Shown piece by piece: positions 17,731 through 26,129 of a stretch of DNA of 64,000 bases. Position numbers and translations under genes: made by a program. The notes under the pieces are model-generated. The model saw only the letters and a program-made list of their open reading frames with translations, had not been told where the DNA came from and did not search any database. The stretch covers positions 248,001 to 312,000 of the forward strand of contig NZ_JAUYNB010000010.1 of NCBI RefSeq assembly GCF_030699305.1, in the 5' to 3' direction. The DNA comes from Novosphingobium sp. GTDB lineage: Bacteria; Pseudomonadota; Alphaproteobacteria; Sphingomonadales; Sphingomonadaceae. Position 1 is the stretch's first letter; each line of letters starts with the position of its first letter.

Positions 17731-19130
17731 TGATCGATTTGCGGCCCGCGGGACACGCCGGACAGCGCCAGCTGCGCATCCACTTCGGCCAGCAGCCGTC
17801 CCAGCCCGGCCGCGTCGCCGCTTTCGGCGCGGACCACCAGCACATCCTGCGTGTTCGATGCGCGCAGCAGCCACCAGCCATCGGGCGTGGTCACCCGGAC
17901 CCCGTCGATCGGGTTGACGTCTGCGCCTGCACGCTCCAGCCGTTCGCGGACTTCATCCACCACGGGGAACTTGCGCAGATCGTCGACTTTGAATCGCAAT
18001 TCGGGCGTGTTGACGACGGCGGGGATCGCATCGCGCAGCTGCGTAACGGACCGTCCCAGCCGGACCGATGCGGCGATCAGCCGGACGGCGGCGTAAAGCG
18101 CATCGTCAAACCCGTAAAAATCATCGGCAAAACAGACATGGCCGGTCATCTCCCCGCCCAGAGGGGCAGCAATCCGTTTCATTTCGGATTTAATCAGGCT
18201 GTGTCCGGTTTTCCACATATGCGGCCGGCCTCCCAATGTTGCGATCCGGTCGAATAAGACACCGGAAGCCTTCACATCCGCGACAATCGTGGACCCTGGC
18301 AGGCGTTGCAGGAGGTCTTCGGCATAGATCATCAGCAACTGGTCCCCCCAGATTACCCGGCCGGTGCTGTCGACCGCCCCGATCCGATCGCCGTCACCAT
18401 CGAAAGCCACGCCAAAATGGAGTGACTTGGCCGCGACCAGCGCGCGCAGATCGTCCAGATTGCGCTCTACCGTGGGGTCCGGATGGTGGTTCGGGAACGT
18501 CCCGTCCACCTGGGTGAAAAGCAGATGATGTTCGCCGGGCAGTTTCCGCGTCAAACATTCAATCGCGGGACCGGCGGCCCCATTACCCGCATCCCAGCCG
18601 ATCCGAAGCGTAGCCAGCGCAGCGTGGTCGATCCCGGCGAGTCCGGCAGCCAGCCGGTCGACATAAGCGCCGAGGACATCGCGCTGCTCAACGCGGCCCA
18701 TTCCTTCCTGCCAGTCGCCCGCAGCGGCCATTCGGCCAAGCTGCTGAAGCTCGTCTCCGAACACCGGAAGGCCTTCATGTACTATCTTGAAGCCATTGTG
18801 ATCGGCGGGATTATGGCTGCCGGTTACCTGAATGCCGCCCTGCACAGCTGGTAACGTGGCTTCGGCGTAATACAGCATCGGGGTTGGTCCCAGCCCGATC
18901 TGCACGACGTCCGCGCCGCTGGCGGTCAGTCCGGCGACCAGGGCTGCTTCCAGTTCGGGCGAACTGATGCGCCCATCGCGGCCAACCGCCACTGCGCGGC
19001 CGCCCGTGCGCCGTACCATCGTGGCAAAGCTGCGTCCGATGGCGTGGGCGTCGTCCGGCCCCAGCGTTTCCCCCACCACGCCGCGCACGTCGTATTCACG
19101 CAGGATCGAGCGGTGGAACCGGTGCGCCAT
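17727..19130 (-). CDS. Phosphomannomutase/phosphoglucomutase
   Basis: 467 residues of the alpha-D-phosphohexomutase family. The phosphoserine loop is GIQVTGSHNPADHNGFKIV (Ser near residue 100), the metal loop DGDGDRIGAVD near 240, the sugar-binding loop GGEMTGHVCF near 320 and the phosphate-binding RASNTQDVLVVRAE near the C-terminus. It interconverts hexose 1- and 6-phosphates for polysaccharide and lipid precursor synthesis. ATG 19130 (MAHRFHRSILREYDVRG) is taken as start; a TTG two codons upstream would overlap the DnaJ stop. It is co-directional with the dnaJ-like and mipZ genes. Confidence 0.95.
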   Translation of the reverse strand: MAHRFHRSILREYDVRGVVGETLGPDDAHAIGRSFATMVRRTGGRAVAVGRDGRISSPELEAALVAGLTASGADVVQIGLGPTPMLYYAEATLPAVQGGIQVTGSHNPADHNGFKIVHEGLPVFGDELQQLGRMAAAGDWQEGMGRVEQRDVLGAYVDRLAAGLAGIDHAALATLRIGWDAGNGAAGPAIECLTRKLPGEHHLLFTQVDGTFPNHHPDPTVERNLDDLRALVAAKSLHFGVAFDGDGDRIGAVDSTGRVIWGDQLLMIYAEDLLQRLPGSTIVADVKASGVLFDRIATLGGRPHMWKTGHSLIKSEMKRIAAPLGGEMTGHVCFADDFYGFDDALYAAVRLIAASVRLGRSVTQLRDAIPAVVNTPELRFKVDDLRKFPVVDEVRERLERAGADVNPIDGVRVTTPDGWWLLRASNTQDVLVVRAESGDAAGLGRLLAEVDAQLALSGVSRGPQIDH

Positions 19131-19132
19131 GG

Positions 19133-19423
19133 TCAATCAAGGGCCTGCCGGTCGATCCGGTCGAGCAACACGTCACGCGCGGCGTTGGCGGCGTGGACCT
19201 GTTCGCTGGTGCCGCCGCGATCCGGGTGAACGCGGGTGATCAGCCGCCGGTGAGCATCGATGATCGCCTCACGCGCGGCAGACCGTTCCACCCCCAGCAG
19301 CGCGCGGGCCTGCGCTTCCTTCTGGCCGCGTTCCGATGCGCGCCACAACTGCCAGGGCCATTTGCCGGTAAAAATCCGGCAAGCGAGGCAGGCCAGCACC
19401 GCGATCAGGATAATCCGGCCCAT
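19133..19423 (-). CDS. Small membrane-anchored DnaJ-domain protein
   Basis: 96 residues. An N-terminal hydrophobic segment (IILIAVLACLACRIFTG, about 4-20) is followed by a J domain with LLGVERSAAREAIIDAHRRLITRVHPDRGG, including the essential HPD tripeptide near residue 66. J domains stimulate DnaK ATPase, so this is probably an inner-membrane docking site for DnaK. The gene lies between mipZ and the phosphohexomutase gene with very short gaps, an arrangement familiar from sphingomonads. Confidence 0.9.
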   Translation of the reverse strand: MGRIILIAVLACLACRIFTGKWPWQLWRASERGQKEAQARALLGVERSAAREAIIDAHRRLITRVHPDRGGTSEQVHAANAARDVLLDRIDRQALD

Positions 19424-19429
19424 GCCGGG

Positions 19430-20284
19430 TCAGGCCGCTGAGGCCGGCGCGCCCGCCAGCACCAGTTCCGGCTGGGGGGTGCGTGGCATCGGCAGGTTCA
19501 GCCCTTGCAGCAGCGCGCGCAGCTCCTGGCGGGCGACCAGATGGCTGGTCCCCAGTTCGCCCAGATGGCCCTTGTCGAGCAGGGTCAGGCCAGAGGGGAA
19601 CAATTCGCGAAAGATCACGCGTTCGGACAGGCCATTGGCGACGCGGAAACCAACGCGCTTGGACAGTTCGGTCAGCGCATTGTCCAGGCGGCGCATGTTG
19701 CGCGCTTCGGTATGCTGGGTGCGGTTGCGCACCACCACCCAGTCCATCTCGCGCTTCTTGTCCTTGATCGTCGCCATCGCCCGCTTCTTGCGCGCTTCCC
19801 AGATCAGCTCGGCATAGAACGACAGGCGGCGGACCTTGAACGTTTCGGCATCGACCTGCCCGATCAGGTCGAAATCGACGAAGCTGTCATTCAGCGGCGT
19901 CACCAGCGTGTCCGCGCCGGTCGCCACGTGGCGGGCGAATTCGTCGTCGCGGCCGGGGGTGTCGAAGATCAGGAAATCGGCCTCTGCGCCAAGTTGCGCG
20001 GTCAGCGCGTCCAGCTCCTCGACCGTGGTGCCGGTGAATACGGCGAACTGCGCATTGGGCAGGGTGATCTCACGCCGCCGCTCGGTCTCGGCGCGGTTTT
20101 CGAGATAGCGGTGCAGCGTGCGCTGGCGCGGATCGAGGTCGATCGCCGCGACGCGCGCCCCCTGATAGGCCAGCGCGATGGCGACATGGACCGCGGTGGT
20201 CGATTTGCCCGTCCCGCCCTTTTCATTGGCGAACACGATTCGATGCGGCGCATTGGCACTGGACGCGGAGGGGGCGTTTGACAC
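19430..20284 (-). CDS. mipZ: Division-plane positioning ATPase MipZ
   Basis: 284 residues of the ParA/MinD family with the deviant Walker A FANEKGGTGKSTTAVHVA (about 18-35), IDLDPRQRT (about 50) and FDTPGRDDEFARH (about 103-115). The MipZ-specific region VVVRNRTQHTEARNMRRL follows. In Caulobacter MipZ forms a bipolar gradient with ParB and keeps FtsZ at midcell. The start is a GTG at 20284 (VSNAPSASSANAPHRIVF); the open frame upstream overlaps panC on the other strand and is not coding. The gene is divergent from panC with a 90-bp gap. Confidence 0.95.
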   Translation of the reverse strand: MSNAPSASSANAPHRIVFANEKGGTGKSTTAVHVAIALAYQGARVAAIDLDPRQRTLHRYLENRAETERRREITLPNAQFAVFTGTTVEELDALTAQLGAEADFLIFDTPGRDDEFARHVATGADTLVTPLNDSFVDFDLIGQVDAETFKVRRLSFYAELIWEARKKRAMATIKDKKREMDWVVVRNRTQHTEARNMRRLDNALTELSKRVGFRVANGLSERVIFRELFPSGLTLLDKGHLGELGTSHLVARQELRALLQGLNLPMPRTPQPELVLAGAPASAA

Positions 20285-20374
20285 GTGGGTTTCCCGGCTT
20301 TTCAAAGGTTGCTGCGAACGCCTGCCTGCGGCAAGGGCGCTGTTCAGACCTGCTTTATCCAAGGGGAATCGTGC

Positions 20375-21223
20375 GTGCAAACGATCAGCCAGCTTGTTCC
20401 ACTGCGCAGTGCGGTCGATGCCCTCAAGGTCGATGGTCCGCTGGCGCTGGTGCCGACGATGGGTGCGCTGCACGACGGGCATCTGACGCTGGTGCGCGAA
20501 GCCCGCAAGCACGCCGCGCACGTGGCCGTTTCGATCTTCGTGAACCCCCGCCAGTTCGGCCCGAACGAGGATCTGGACGCCTATCCCCGCCAGCTGGCGC
20601 GCGATTCTGCGCTGCTGCAAGCCGAAGGCGTCAGTCTGTTGTGGGCGCCGACGGCAGAGGCGATGTATCCGGCTGGCTATGCCACCAACATTTCGGTCGA
20701 TGGCGTCAGCGCCGGACTGTGCGGTGCGGCGCGGCCGGGGCATTTCGACGGTGTGGCGACCGTGGTGTGCAAGCTGTTCAACCAGGTCCGCCCGGACTGC
20801 GCGCTGTTCGGCGAAAAGGACTGGCAGCAGCTGGCCGTGATCCGGCGGATGGCGCGCGATCTGGACCTGACCGCGCCGCATGTCGATGGAATCATCGGCG
20901 TGCCCACCGTGCGCGAGGCGGATGGTCTGGCGATGAGTTCGCGCAACGCCTATCTCGACCCTGCCCAGCGCGCGCAGGCCGCGTGCCTGCCGCGCGCGAT
21001 GCAGGCGGCCATCGCGGCGATGCGGGGCGGCGCGGACTATGCCGCGGCGCTGGCCGCGCTGCGCGGCGAATTGCTGGCGGGCGGGTTTCACACGGTCGAT
21101 TATGCCGAAGTGCGCGGCGCGGATAGCATCGCCTTGCAGGCTGGTCCGGGAGCGGAGGCCGGACGGCTGTTTGTGGCGGCACGGATCGGTTCCACCCGGC
21201 TGATCGACAACCTGCCGGTCTGA
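20375..21223 (+). CDS. panC: Pantoate-beta-alanine ligase
   Basis: 282 residues. Motifs: VPTMGALHDGHLTLV (about 26-40, HXGH region), SIFVNPRQFGPNED (about 55-68), GEKDWQQLAVIRRM (about 146) and MSSRNAYLDP (about 184). It joins pantoate and beta-alanine with ATP in pantothenate/coenzyme A synthesis. A GTG start at 20375 (VQTISQLVPLRSAV) is chosen because an AAGGGG lies nine bases upstream and the N-terminus then matches the family length; the frame is open further upstream. Confidence 0.96.
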   Translation: MQTISQLVPLRSAVDALKVDGPLALVPTMGALHDGHLTLVREARKHAAHVAVSIFVNPRQFGPNEDLDAYPRQLARDSALLQAEGVSLLWAPTAEAMYPAGYATNISVDGVSAGLCGAARPGHFDGVATVVCKLFNQVRPDCALFGEKDWQQLAVIRRMARDLDLTAPHVDGIIGVPTVREADGLAMSSRNAYLDPAQRAQAACLPRAMQAAIAAMRGGADYAAALAALRGELLAGGFHTVDYAEVRGADSIALQAGPGAEAGRLFVAARIGSTRLIDNLPV

Positions 21224-21363
21224 CTCTTTGCTGTTCCGGGCTGGCGCGAATGTGCAAGCCAAGCCGGGAAATCGTGCTTATAATTCATCGGCTGGGTCGC
21301 GCCCAGGACCACAGGGGGGGTAAGCCCAACCGGGCACCGTCCGCAGGGATGATGGAGATTTTC

Positions 21364-22146
21364 ATGCGCAAAACCATTGCCAGCGCCATTGCGCTGGCGC
21401 TGCTCGCCACCGGTTCCCCCGCTTTCGCTGCGAAGGAAAAGGGTTCCTCCGGGCGGCAAGCCCAGGCCAACGGCACTCGCGAAATTCCAGTTTGCACCCG
21501 CAAGCTGGGCGCGATCGCGATCGTCGAACCCGACAACCAGTGGTGGCGCGAATTCAATCTGGGCAGCCCTGAGGCGATCCTGAAAGTGTTCGTGCAGAAG
21601 TCCGGCTGCTTCACGCTGGTCAACCGCGGCCGCTCGATGGGTAGCCGCGCGATGGAGCGGGCGATGGCCGACAATGGCGAGCTGCAGTCCGGATCGAACC
21701 TCGGCAAGGGTCAGGTCAAGGCGGCGGACTATTTCCTTGAACCCGATATCGTCTCGGCCAACCGCAATTCAGGCGGCAATGCCGTCGGCGGCCTGCTCGG
21801 CGGGATCGGCGGCGGGCTGTTTGGCCGTGCGGCGGGCGCGATCGCTGGCGGAATCAGCATCAAGAAGGGCGAAGCCAACGTGACGCTGTCCGTCGTCAAC
21901 GCCCGCACGACCGAGGAAGAAGCCCTGGTCGAAGGCTATTATCGCAAGTCCGACCTCAGCTGGGGGGCGGGCGGCGGCCTGTTCAGCGGCGGCACGTTCG
22001 GCGCGGCTGGCGCTGGCGGGTATCAGGATACCGCGATTGGCCAGATCATCGTGCTGGCCTATCTCGATGCCTATACCAAGATGGTGACCCAGCTGGGCGG
22101 TCTGCCTGAAAACGCAGCCGCTGCGGCCCCGCAGGCCAAGCCCTGA
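21364..22146 (+). CDS. CsgG/HfaB-like secreted protein
   Basis: 260 residues with a signal peptide (MRKTIASAIALALLATGSPAFA). The mature protein contains a CsgG-like fold: IPVCTRKLGAIAIVEP, then SPEAILKVFVQKSGCFTLVNRGRSM (the family's conserved residue-loss and helix region), GQVKAADYFLEPDIV, and a glycine-rich middle (GGLLGGIGGGLFGRAAGAIAGG) that could be the membrane-spanning hairpin region. A C-terminal strand VTLSVVNARTTEEEALVEGYY follows. CsgG exports curli subunits through the outer membrane and HfaB acts in holdfast attachment. No lipobox cysteine is seen, unlike CsgG, and no csg or hfa genes are adjacent, so the role is open. ATG 21364 has GGAG eight bases upstream. Confidence 0.75.
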   Translation: MRKTIASAIALALLATGSPAFAAKEKGSSGRQAQANGTREIPVCTRKLGAIAIVEPDNQWWREFNLGSPEAILKVFVQKSGCFTLVNRGRSMGSRAMERAMADNGELQSGSNLGKGQVKAADYFLEPDIVSANRNSGGNAVGGLLGGIGGGLFGRAAGAIAGGISIKKGEANVTLSVVNARTTEEEALVEGYYRKSDLSWGAGGGLFSGGTFGAAGAGGYQDTAIGQIIVLAYLDAYTKMVTQLGGLPENAAAAAPQAKP

Positions 22147-22156
22147 ATCACATGAA

Positions 22157-22193
22157 TTGACCGCGTCCGCCTGTTCACGGGCGGCGCGGTCAA
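22157..22193. terminator. Hairpin between convergent genes
   Basis: The arms ttgaccgcg and cgcggtcaa, extended by ccgcc/ggcgg, form a strong stem between the CsgG-like gene and the convergent beta-helix gene. No T-run follows on either side, so it is a possible bidirectional, perhaps Rho-assisted, end. Confidence 0.5.
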
Positions 22194-22201
22194 GTCCGCG
22201 A

Positions 22202-23155
22202 TCAGCGGCGGTCGGTCCGCTTGATCCCGGCGCCCAGCTTGTTGGCGCCAATCTGCACCGCATCGTCGGTCCAGTTGGCGACGAACGTGCTTTCCCAGTT
22301 CACCCCCGGCGCAAACCGCGCGTCATTCCCGTCGATCACCAGCCCGGCCGAGCTGTACTGCTTGCCCTCTGGCGCGACGGTGATGAAGGCCGAATGGTTT
22401 TCCTTGTTCGGACCCTGCACGAACCAGTTGTTGGCGATCCGGCCCGATGATCCGCCCGGCAGGTCGATCATGTAATTCGTGCCGCGCCCGGCGGTGTCGT
22501 CGAAGCTGGAATTGAGCACGGCAACCCGGCGGCTGCGGCTTTTCAGGTAATGCCCGCCGCGTCCCGCCTCGAACCGGCTGCGGGTGACCGACAGCGATCC
22601 ATAGTCACCGATGTAGACCGAATGCGCGCAGCCGCCCGGCCCGTCGCACGTGCCAAGGCGGGTGAAAGTGGACTTGTCGATGGTGATGCTCGATGCGGTA
22701 TCGACCCCGGCCAGGATGCCCTGCTGGCTGTCGCGAAACCAGCTCTGGCTGACGGTCAGGTTGCCCTTTTCCAGCCGGATGCCGGACCCGTTGAAATCAG
22801 GCACGCGGATATTGCTGAAGACCAGCCCGGTGATCTTGGCACTGCGCCCGCGCAGTACCAGCGCGGCCTTGCCTTCGCACGCCACGTTGTCGAACACGGC
22901 CTGCCCCGGCGTCGCCGCGACATAGGATATGTCGCCCGCGCCCTGCACGGCGCAATCGGTGTGCCGACCATCGCCAACCTGGATCGTCCCCATCCCGTCG
23001 CCGATGGCATTGACCGCGTCCTGCAGGCGGGCAAAGCCCTGTCCGCTCTCAACGACAACATAAGGCGCGCCCGGCTGGGCAGCGGCGATGCCCATTGGCA
23101 GGATCAGCACACCAAGCGCGGCGGCGGCGAGCGGGAGGATCGAGGGGTTTTTCAT
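22202..23155 (-). CDS. Periplasmic right-handed parallel beta-helix protein
   Basis: 317 residues with a signal peptide (LPLAAAALGVLILPMGIAAAQ). The body shows repeating short strands and turns typical of a parallel beta-helix, for example KITGLVFSNIRVPDFNGSGI, LTVSQSWFRDSQQGIL, ITIDKSTFTRLG and LSVTRSRFEAGRGGHYLKSRS. It resembles pectate-lyase-like and carbohydrate-binding folds. A substrate and catalytic residues cannot be named. It is convergent to the CsgG-like gene and followed upstream, after a 54-bp gap, by the SPFH operon tail on the same strand. Confidence 0.82.
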   Translation of the reverse strand: MKNPSILPLAAAALGVLILPMGIAAAQPGAPYVVVESGQGFARLQDAVNAIGDGMGTIQVGDGRHTDCAVQGAGDISYVAATPGQAVFDNVACEGKAALVLRGRSAKITGLVFSNIRVPDFNGSGIRLEKGNLTVSQSWFRDSQQGILAGVDTASSITIDKSTFTRLGTCDGPGGCAHSVYIGDYGSLSVTRSRFEAGRGGHYLKSRSRRVAVLNSSFDDTAGRGTNYMIDLPGGSSGRIANNWFVQGPNKENHSAFITVAPEGKQYSSAGLVIDGNDARFAPGVNWESTFVANWTDDAVQIGANKLGAGIKRTDRR

Positions 23156-23209
23156 GCCTGCCCATATGGCAGGCGCGGGTTAAAATCGCGCAAAGGCCGG
23201 TTCTGGGGC

Positions 23210-23467
23210 CTAACCCCGCTTGCCCCAGCGCCATTTCCAGCCGCCCCGCGTGCGCTGCGCGGCGATCGACAGGAAGGTCGCGGTCGCGCTGACGAACAGC
23301 GCAAAGGCGGCGATCCGGGTCGAGCCGAACCCCAGTTGGTCGAGCCAGCCTGCCACCCCCAGCACGGCCAGATAGGCCGCGATCAAGGCCCAGCCCTGCC
23401 ATGCAATCGGCCAGCCCGCGCCATAACCGTGGGTCTTGGCGGAAAACCAGGGCGTGCGTTCAGTCAT
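23210..23467 (-). CDS. Small two-helix membrane protein of the SPFH operon
   Basis: 85 residues. Two hydrophobic segments (about 22-40, WQGWALIAAYLAVLGVAGWL; and 48-66, RIAAFALFVSATATFLSIAA) and a basic, Trp-rich C-terminus (RTRGGWKWRWGKRG). The gene overlaps the end of the ribbon-helix-helix gene by eight bases and is third in the unit SPFH - RHH - this protein. No known family name is assigned; the link to the SPFH gene suggests a membrane partner. Confidence 0.75.
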   Translation of the reverse strand: MTERTPWFSAKTHGYGAGWPIAWQGWALIAAYLAVLGVAGWLDQLGFGSTRIAAFALFVSATATFLSIAAQRTRGGWKWRWGKRG

Positions 23468-23669
23468 CGGTGTGCTCCTTTGGCGGGCGGCCCCGGCGCG
23501 GCGGATCGGCGGCGGCGAGCTTGATGCCGCGCCGGGCCAGCGCCTCGCGCAGCAGGACTTCGACTTGGGCGTTGACCGATCGGAAATCGCCCGCGGCAAC
23601 CCGCTCCAGCGCCGCATAGAGCGCCGGATCGAGCCGCAGGGGGAAGGATTTCTTGATCGGTCCGGACAT
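23460..23669 (-). CDS. Arc-type ribbon-helix-helix DNA-binding protein
   Basis: 69 residues. The pattern KKSFPLRLDPALYAALERVA gives a DNA-contact strand (about 6-12) and first helix, and SVNAQVEVLLREAL a second helix (about 31-44), as in Arc/MetJ-fold repressors, followed by a basic tail RRGRPPKE. These act as dimers on palindromic operators. The gene sits nine bases after the SPFH gene and overlaps the next gene, so it is probably the operon's own regulator; the palindrome at 24604-24628 is its likely site, by inference. Confidence 0.82.
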   Translation of the reverse strand: MSGPIKKSFPLRLDPALYAALERVAAGDFRSVNAQVEVLLREALARRGIKLAAADPPRRGRPPKEHTDD

Positions 23670-23678
23670 GGGCGGCGC

Positions 23679-24590
23679 TTAGTAAAGCGATCCGGCGTTG
23701 ACCACTGGCTGGGTATCGCGTTCCCCGCACAGCACGACCATCAGGTTGGACACCATCGCTGCCTTGCGTTCGTCATCGAGGTGGACGACGCCCTTTTCGG
23801 ACAGCTGGTGCAGCGCCATTTCTACCATCGTTACCGCGCCTTCGACCAGCTTCTTGCGCGCGCTGATCACGGCTTCGGCCTGCTGGCGGCGCAGCATCGC
23901 CCCGGCGATTTCGGGGGCATAGGCCAGGTGGGTCAGCCCGCAATCGTCCACGGTCAGCCCGGCCACCACCATCCGGCGGTTCAGTTCGGCGCGCAGTTCC
24001 GCGTTCACTTCGTCGTGGCTGCCCCGCAGCGTGGTTTCGCTGTGCTCGATGTCATCATAGGGATAACGCGAACCGATCGCGCGCACGGCCGCTTCGATCT
24101 GGACTTCGACGAAGGCCTTGTAATCGTCGACGTCATAGAGCGCCTGCGCGGAATCGGCCACGCGCCAGACCACATTGGTGGCAATCTCGATCGGGTTGCC
24201 GCGCAAATCGTTGACCTTGAGCTTTTCGGATACGACGTTGTTGGCCCGGACCGAGATCTTGGTCTTGCCCATCCACGGCCAGACCCAGCGCAGTCCGTGG
24301 CTGCGGTCGGTCCCCTGATAGGCGCCGAACAGCGTGATCGCGGCGGCCTGGTTGGGCTGGATCATGTAGAACCCGGCGGAAATCACGATCAGCGCCAGCA
24401 CCGACAGGAAAGTCGGGATCAGGAATGCCCAGACTTCCCCTTCGCTCAGGTTCGGGCCGGACGCGACCCACACCACGCGGATGATGGTCAGCGCCAGCAG
24501 CGCCAGGAACACGATGAACATCAGATAGCCGCTGGTGCTCCACACGCCTTTTTCGCGGCTGGTGGTCATGGCGGGATGAGAATCAGACAT
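23679..24590 (-). CDS. SPFH/Band 7 domain membrane protein
   Basis: 303 residues. Two hydrophobic segments near residues 20-40 ([23 protein letters not shown]) and 55-78 ([22 protein letters not shown]) are followed by a Band 7 domain (about 78-260) with [28 protein letters not shown] and helical coiled C-terminal region [36 protein letters not shown] proteins form cage-like membrane microdomain scaffolds and often bind FtsH or other proteases. It heads a three-gene unit with an RHH regulator and a small membrane protein. Confidence 0.93.
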   Translation of the reverse strand: MSDSHPAMTTSREKGVWSTSGYLMFIVFLALLALTIIRVVWVASGPNLSEGEVWAFLIPTFLSVLALIVISAGFYMIQPNQAAAITLFGAYQGTDRSHGLRWVWPWMGKTKISVRANNVVSEKLKVNDLRGNPIEIATNVVWRVADSAQALYDVDDYKAFVEVQIEAAVRAIGSRYPYDDIEHSETTLRGSHDEVNAELRAELNRRMVVAGLTVDDCGLTHLAYAPEIAGAMLRRQQAEAVISARKKLVEGAVTMVEMALHQLSEKGVVHLDDERKAAMVSNLMVVLCGERDTQPVVNAGSLY

Positions 24591-24603
24591 AAGAACCCCC
24601 TTA

Positions 24604-24628
24604 ATTTGATATCACATTAATATCAAAT
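24604..24628. promoter_or_regulatory. Palindromic operator candidate upstream of the SPFH gene
   Basis: Perfect 9-bp arms atttgatat and atatcaaat are separated by seven bases (cacatta). The element lies 14 bases before the SPFH start codon in an AT-rich patch unlike the surrounding high-GC DNA. This is the expected place for a repressor site, most simply for the ribbon-helix-helix protein encoded two genes downstream in the same unit. Confidence 0.65.
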
Positions 24629-24867
24629 GGCGGCCATGTGTCAAATGGGTCTTGAAATGCGAGCGAATCGATCATATAAAAATCAGGCGGAACCGGGCCC
24701 CTCTGGCGCCGCGTGTGGCCTACCCCCTCCAGGCCGTGCGCAGCGTGATGTCGGACCGCATCGGATGTACCGATGCCATGGGTCCGGGTTCAGTTCCCAT
24801 CCCTCTACCCGTCTGTGGCTCGGTGCATCCGATCGTACGTCAACACGTTACGAAAGGGACCGTTATC
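24629..24867. other. 239-bp leader region before ydcH
   Basis: No protein gene is supported here. A perfect 7-bp stem hairpin gcatcgg-atgta-ccgatgc lies at 24758-24776. The patch around 24675-24690 is AT-rich and could be a promoter. A stretch reading ccgggttcagttcccat resembles a tRNA T-arm, but no cloverleaf can be formed. The rest looks like the ydcH leader. Confidence 0.45.
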
Positions 24868-25044
24868 ATGTCCGATCACGTTTACCGTTTGCTTGAGCGT
24901 CACCAGAAGCTGGATGATCTGCTGCGCCGCGTCCAATCGCGGCGGGCGGCCGATCCGTTCGAAGTGCTGCGACTGAAAAAGCTCAAGCTGGCGATCAAGG
25001 ACCGGATCAACTGGCTGATGCAGCGGCGCCAGCTGGCACGCTAA
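24868..25044 (+). CDS. Small YdcH/DUF465-family protein
   Basis: 58 residues (MSDHVYRLLERHQKLDDLL), a charged helical hairpin with LKKLKLAIKDRINWLMQRRQLA at the C-terminus. DUF465 proteins are short, conserved and of unknown function; the sequence is too short for the usual threshold. The start has an AAAGGGACC upstream, and a strong terminator follows the stop. It is a stand-alone transcription unit. Confidence 0.87.
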   Translation: MSDHVYRLLERHQKLDDLLRRVQSRRAADPFEVLRLKKLKLAIKDRINWLMQRRQLAR

Positions 25045-25059
25045 GCCGTTCACTTCATC

Positions 25060-25096
25060 CCCGGCGCGGCTGCCTTTCCGGCCCGCGCCGGGTTTT
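25060..25096 (+). terminator. Terminator of ydcH
   Basis: A 10-bp perfect stem cccggcgcgg / ccgcgccggg with a 13-base loop is followed by TTTT. It lies 16 bases past the ydcH stop and just upstream of the TerC gene start. Confidence 0.85.
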
Positions 25097-25118
25097 CCTG
25101 TTCCAGGGGCAATTCAAG

Positions 25119-26102
25119 ATGGAATTTCTGTTCATGGACTGGCTGGGGACGCCGGTCTGGTTCTGGCTGGCGTTCGGCGCGCTGGTGCTGGCGCTGACCG
25201 CGTTCGATCTTGGCATCCTGCACAAGGAAGACCGCGAGATGGGCATCGCGGAATCGCTGAAGCTGTCGGCGTTCTATATCAGTGTGGCGATGCTGTTCGG
25301 AATCTGGGTCTGGTATGCCAAGGGCGCCGATCTGGGGATGAAGTATTACACCGGGTTCTTCATCGAAAAGGCGCTGTCGATCGACAACGTCTTCGTGATC
25401 AGTCTGATTTTCACGTTCTTCGCGATTCCGCGGATGTATCAGTACCGCGCGCTGCTGTGGGGCATCATTGCGGTCATCGTGCTGCGCGGCGCCATGATCG
25501 CGGCCGGGGCGGCGCTGGTGGCCGAAGCGTACTGGGTGCTGTATATCTTCGCCGCGTTCCTGGTCTACACCGGGATCCGGATGATGTGGGCCAGCGATCA
25601 TGAGCCGGACCTGTCGAAGAACCCTGCGATCCGCTGGATTTCCAGTCACATGCGGGTGACCAAGACGCATCACGGCCAGCACTTTTTCGTGAAGGTGCAG
25701 GATGAAAAGACCGGCAAGATGGTGCGTGCGGCAACCCCGCTGTTCCTGGCGCTGGTGGTGATCAACCTGGCCGACCTGGTGTTCGCGGTGGACAGTGTGC
25801 CGGCGATCTTCGCGATCACGACCGATACGTTTATTGTCTATACCAGCAACATCATGGCGATCCTGGGCCTGCGCGCGCTGTATTTCGCGCTGTCGGCGAT
25901 GATCCACCGCTTCCATTACCTGAAGTATGCGCTGGCCGCGGTGCTGGTGTTCATCGGGTCGAAGATCTTCGTCTCGGACTTCCTGCTGGATGGGCACAAG
26001 TTTCCGCCGGTCGCCAGCTTGGGCGTGACCTTTGGCCTGATCGCTGCCGGTGTGGGCTATTCGCTGTGGAAGACGCGCGGCGCGGAAGCCCCGGCGGCCT
26101 GA
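25119..26102 (+). CDS. TerC-family integral membrane protein
   Basis: 327 residues with about nine membrane segments. Family motifs: GALVLALTAFDLGILHKEDRE (about 20-40), EKALSIDNVFVISLIF (about 87-102) and NLADLVFAVDSVPAIFAI (about 213-230) with the paired acidic residues that are thought to bind metal. TerC/Alx proteins are linked to tellurite resistance, pH-dependent Mn export and metallation of exported proteins. No ter genes are adjacent, so tellurite resistance should not be assumed. Confidence 0.93.
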   Translation: MEFLFMDWLGTPVWFWLAFGALVLALTAFDLGILHKEDREMGIAESLKLSAFYISVAMLFGIWVWYAKGADLGMKYYTGFFIEKALSIDNVFVISLIFTFFAIPRMYQYRALLWGIIAVIVLRGAMIAAGAALVAEAYWVLYIFAAFLVYTGIRMMWASDHEPDLSKNPAIRWISSHMRVTKTHHGQHFFVKVQDEKTGKMVRAATPLFLALVVINLADLVFAVDSVPAIFAITTDTFIVYTSNIMAILGLRALYFALSAMIHRFHYLKYALAAVLVFIGSKIFVSDFLLDGHKFPPVASLGVTFGLIAAGVGYSLWKTRGAEAPAA

Positions 26103-26129
26103 GCTTGAACTATCGCGCGGCGGGCGGGC

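Noticed and set aside
19430-21262. 610-residue reading of mipZ reaching into panC
   Set aside because: The upstream part overlaps panC on the opposite strand and has no MipZ homology; the GTG at 20284 gives a normal MipZ.
24758-24830. tRNA-like segment (gggttcagttccc) before ydcH
   Set aside because: No acceptor stem, D-arm or anticodon arm can be paired around it; it is probably leader sequence.
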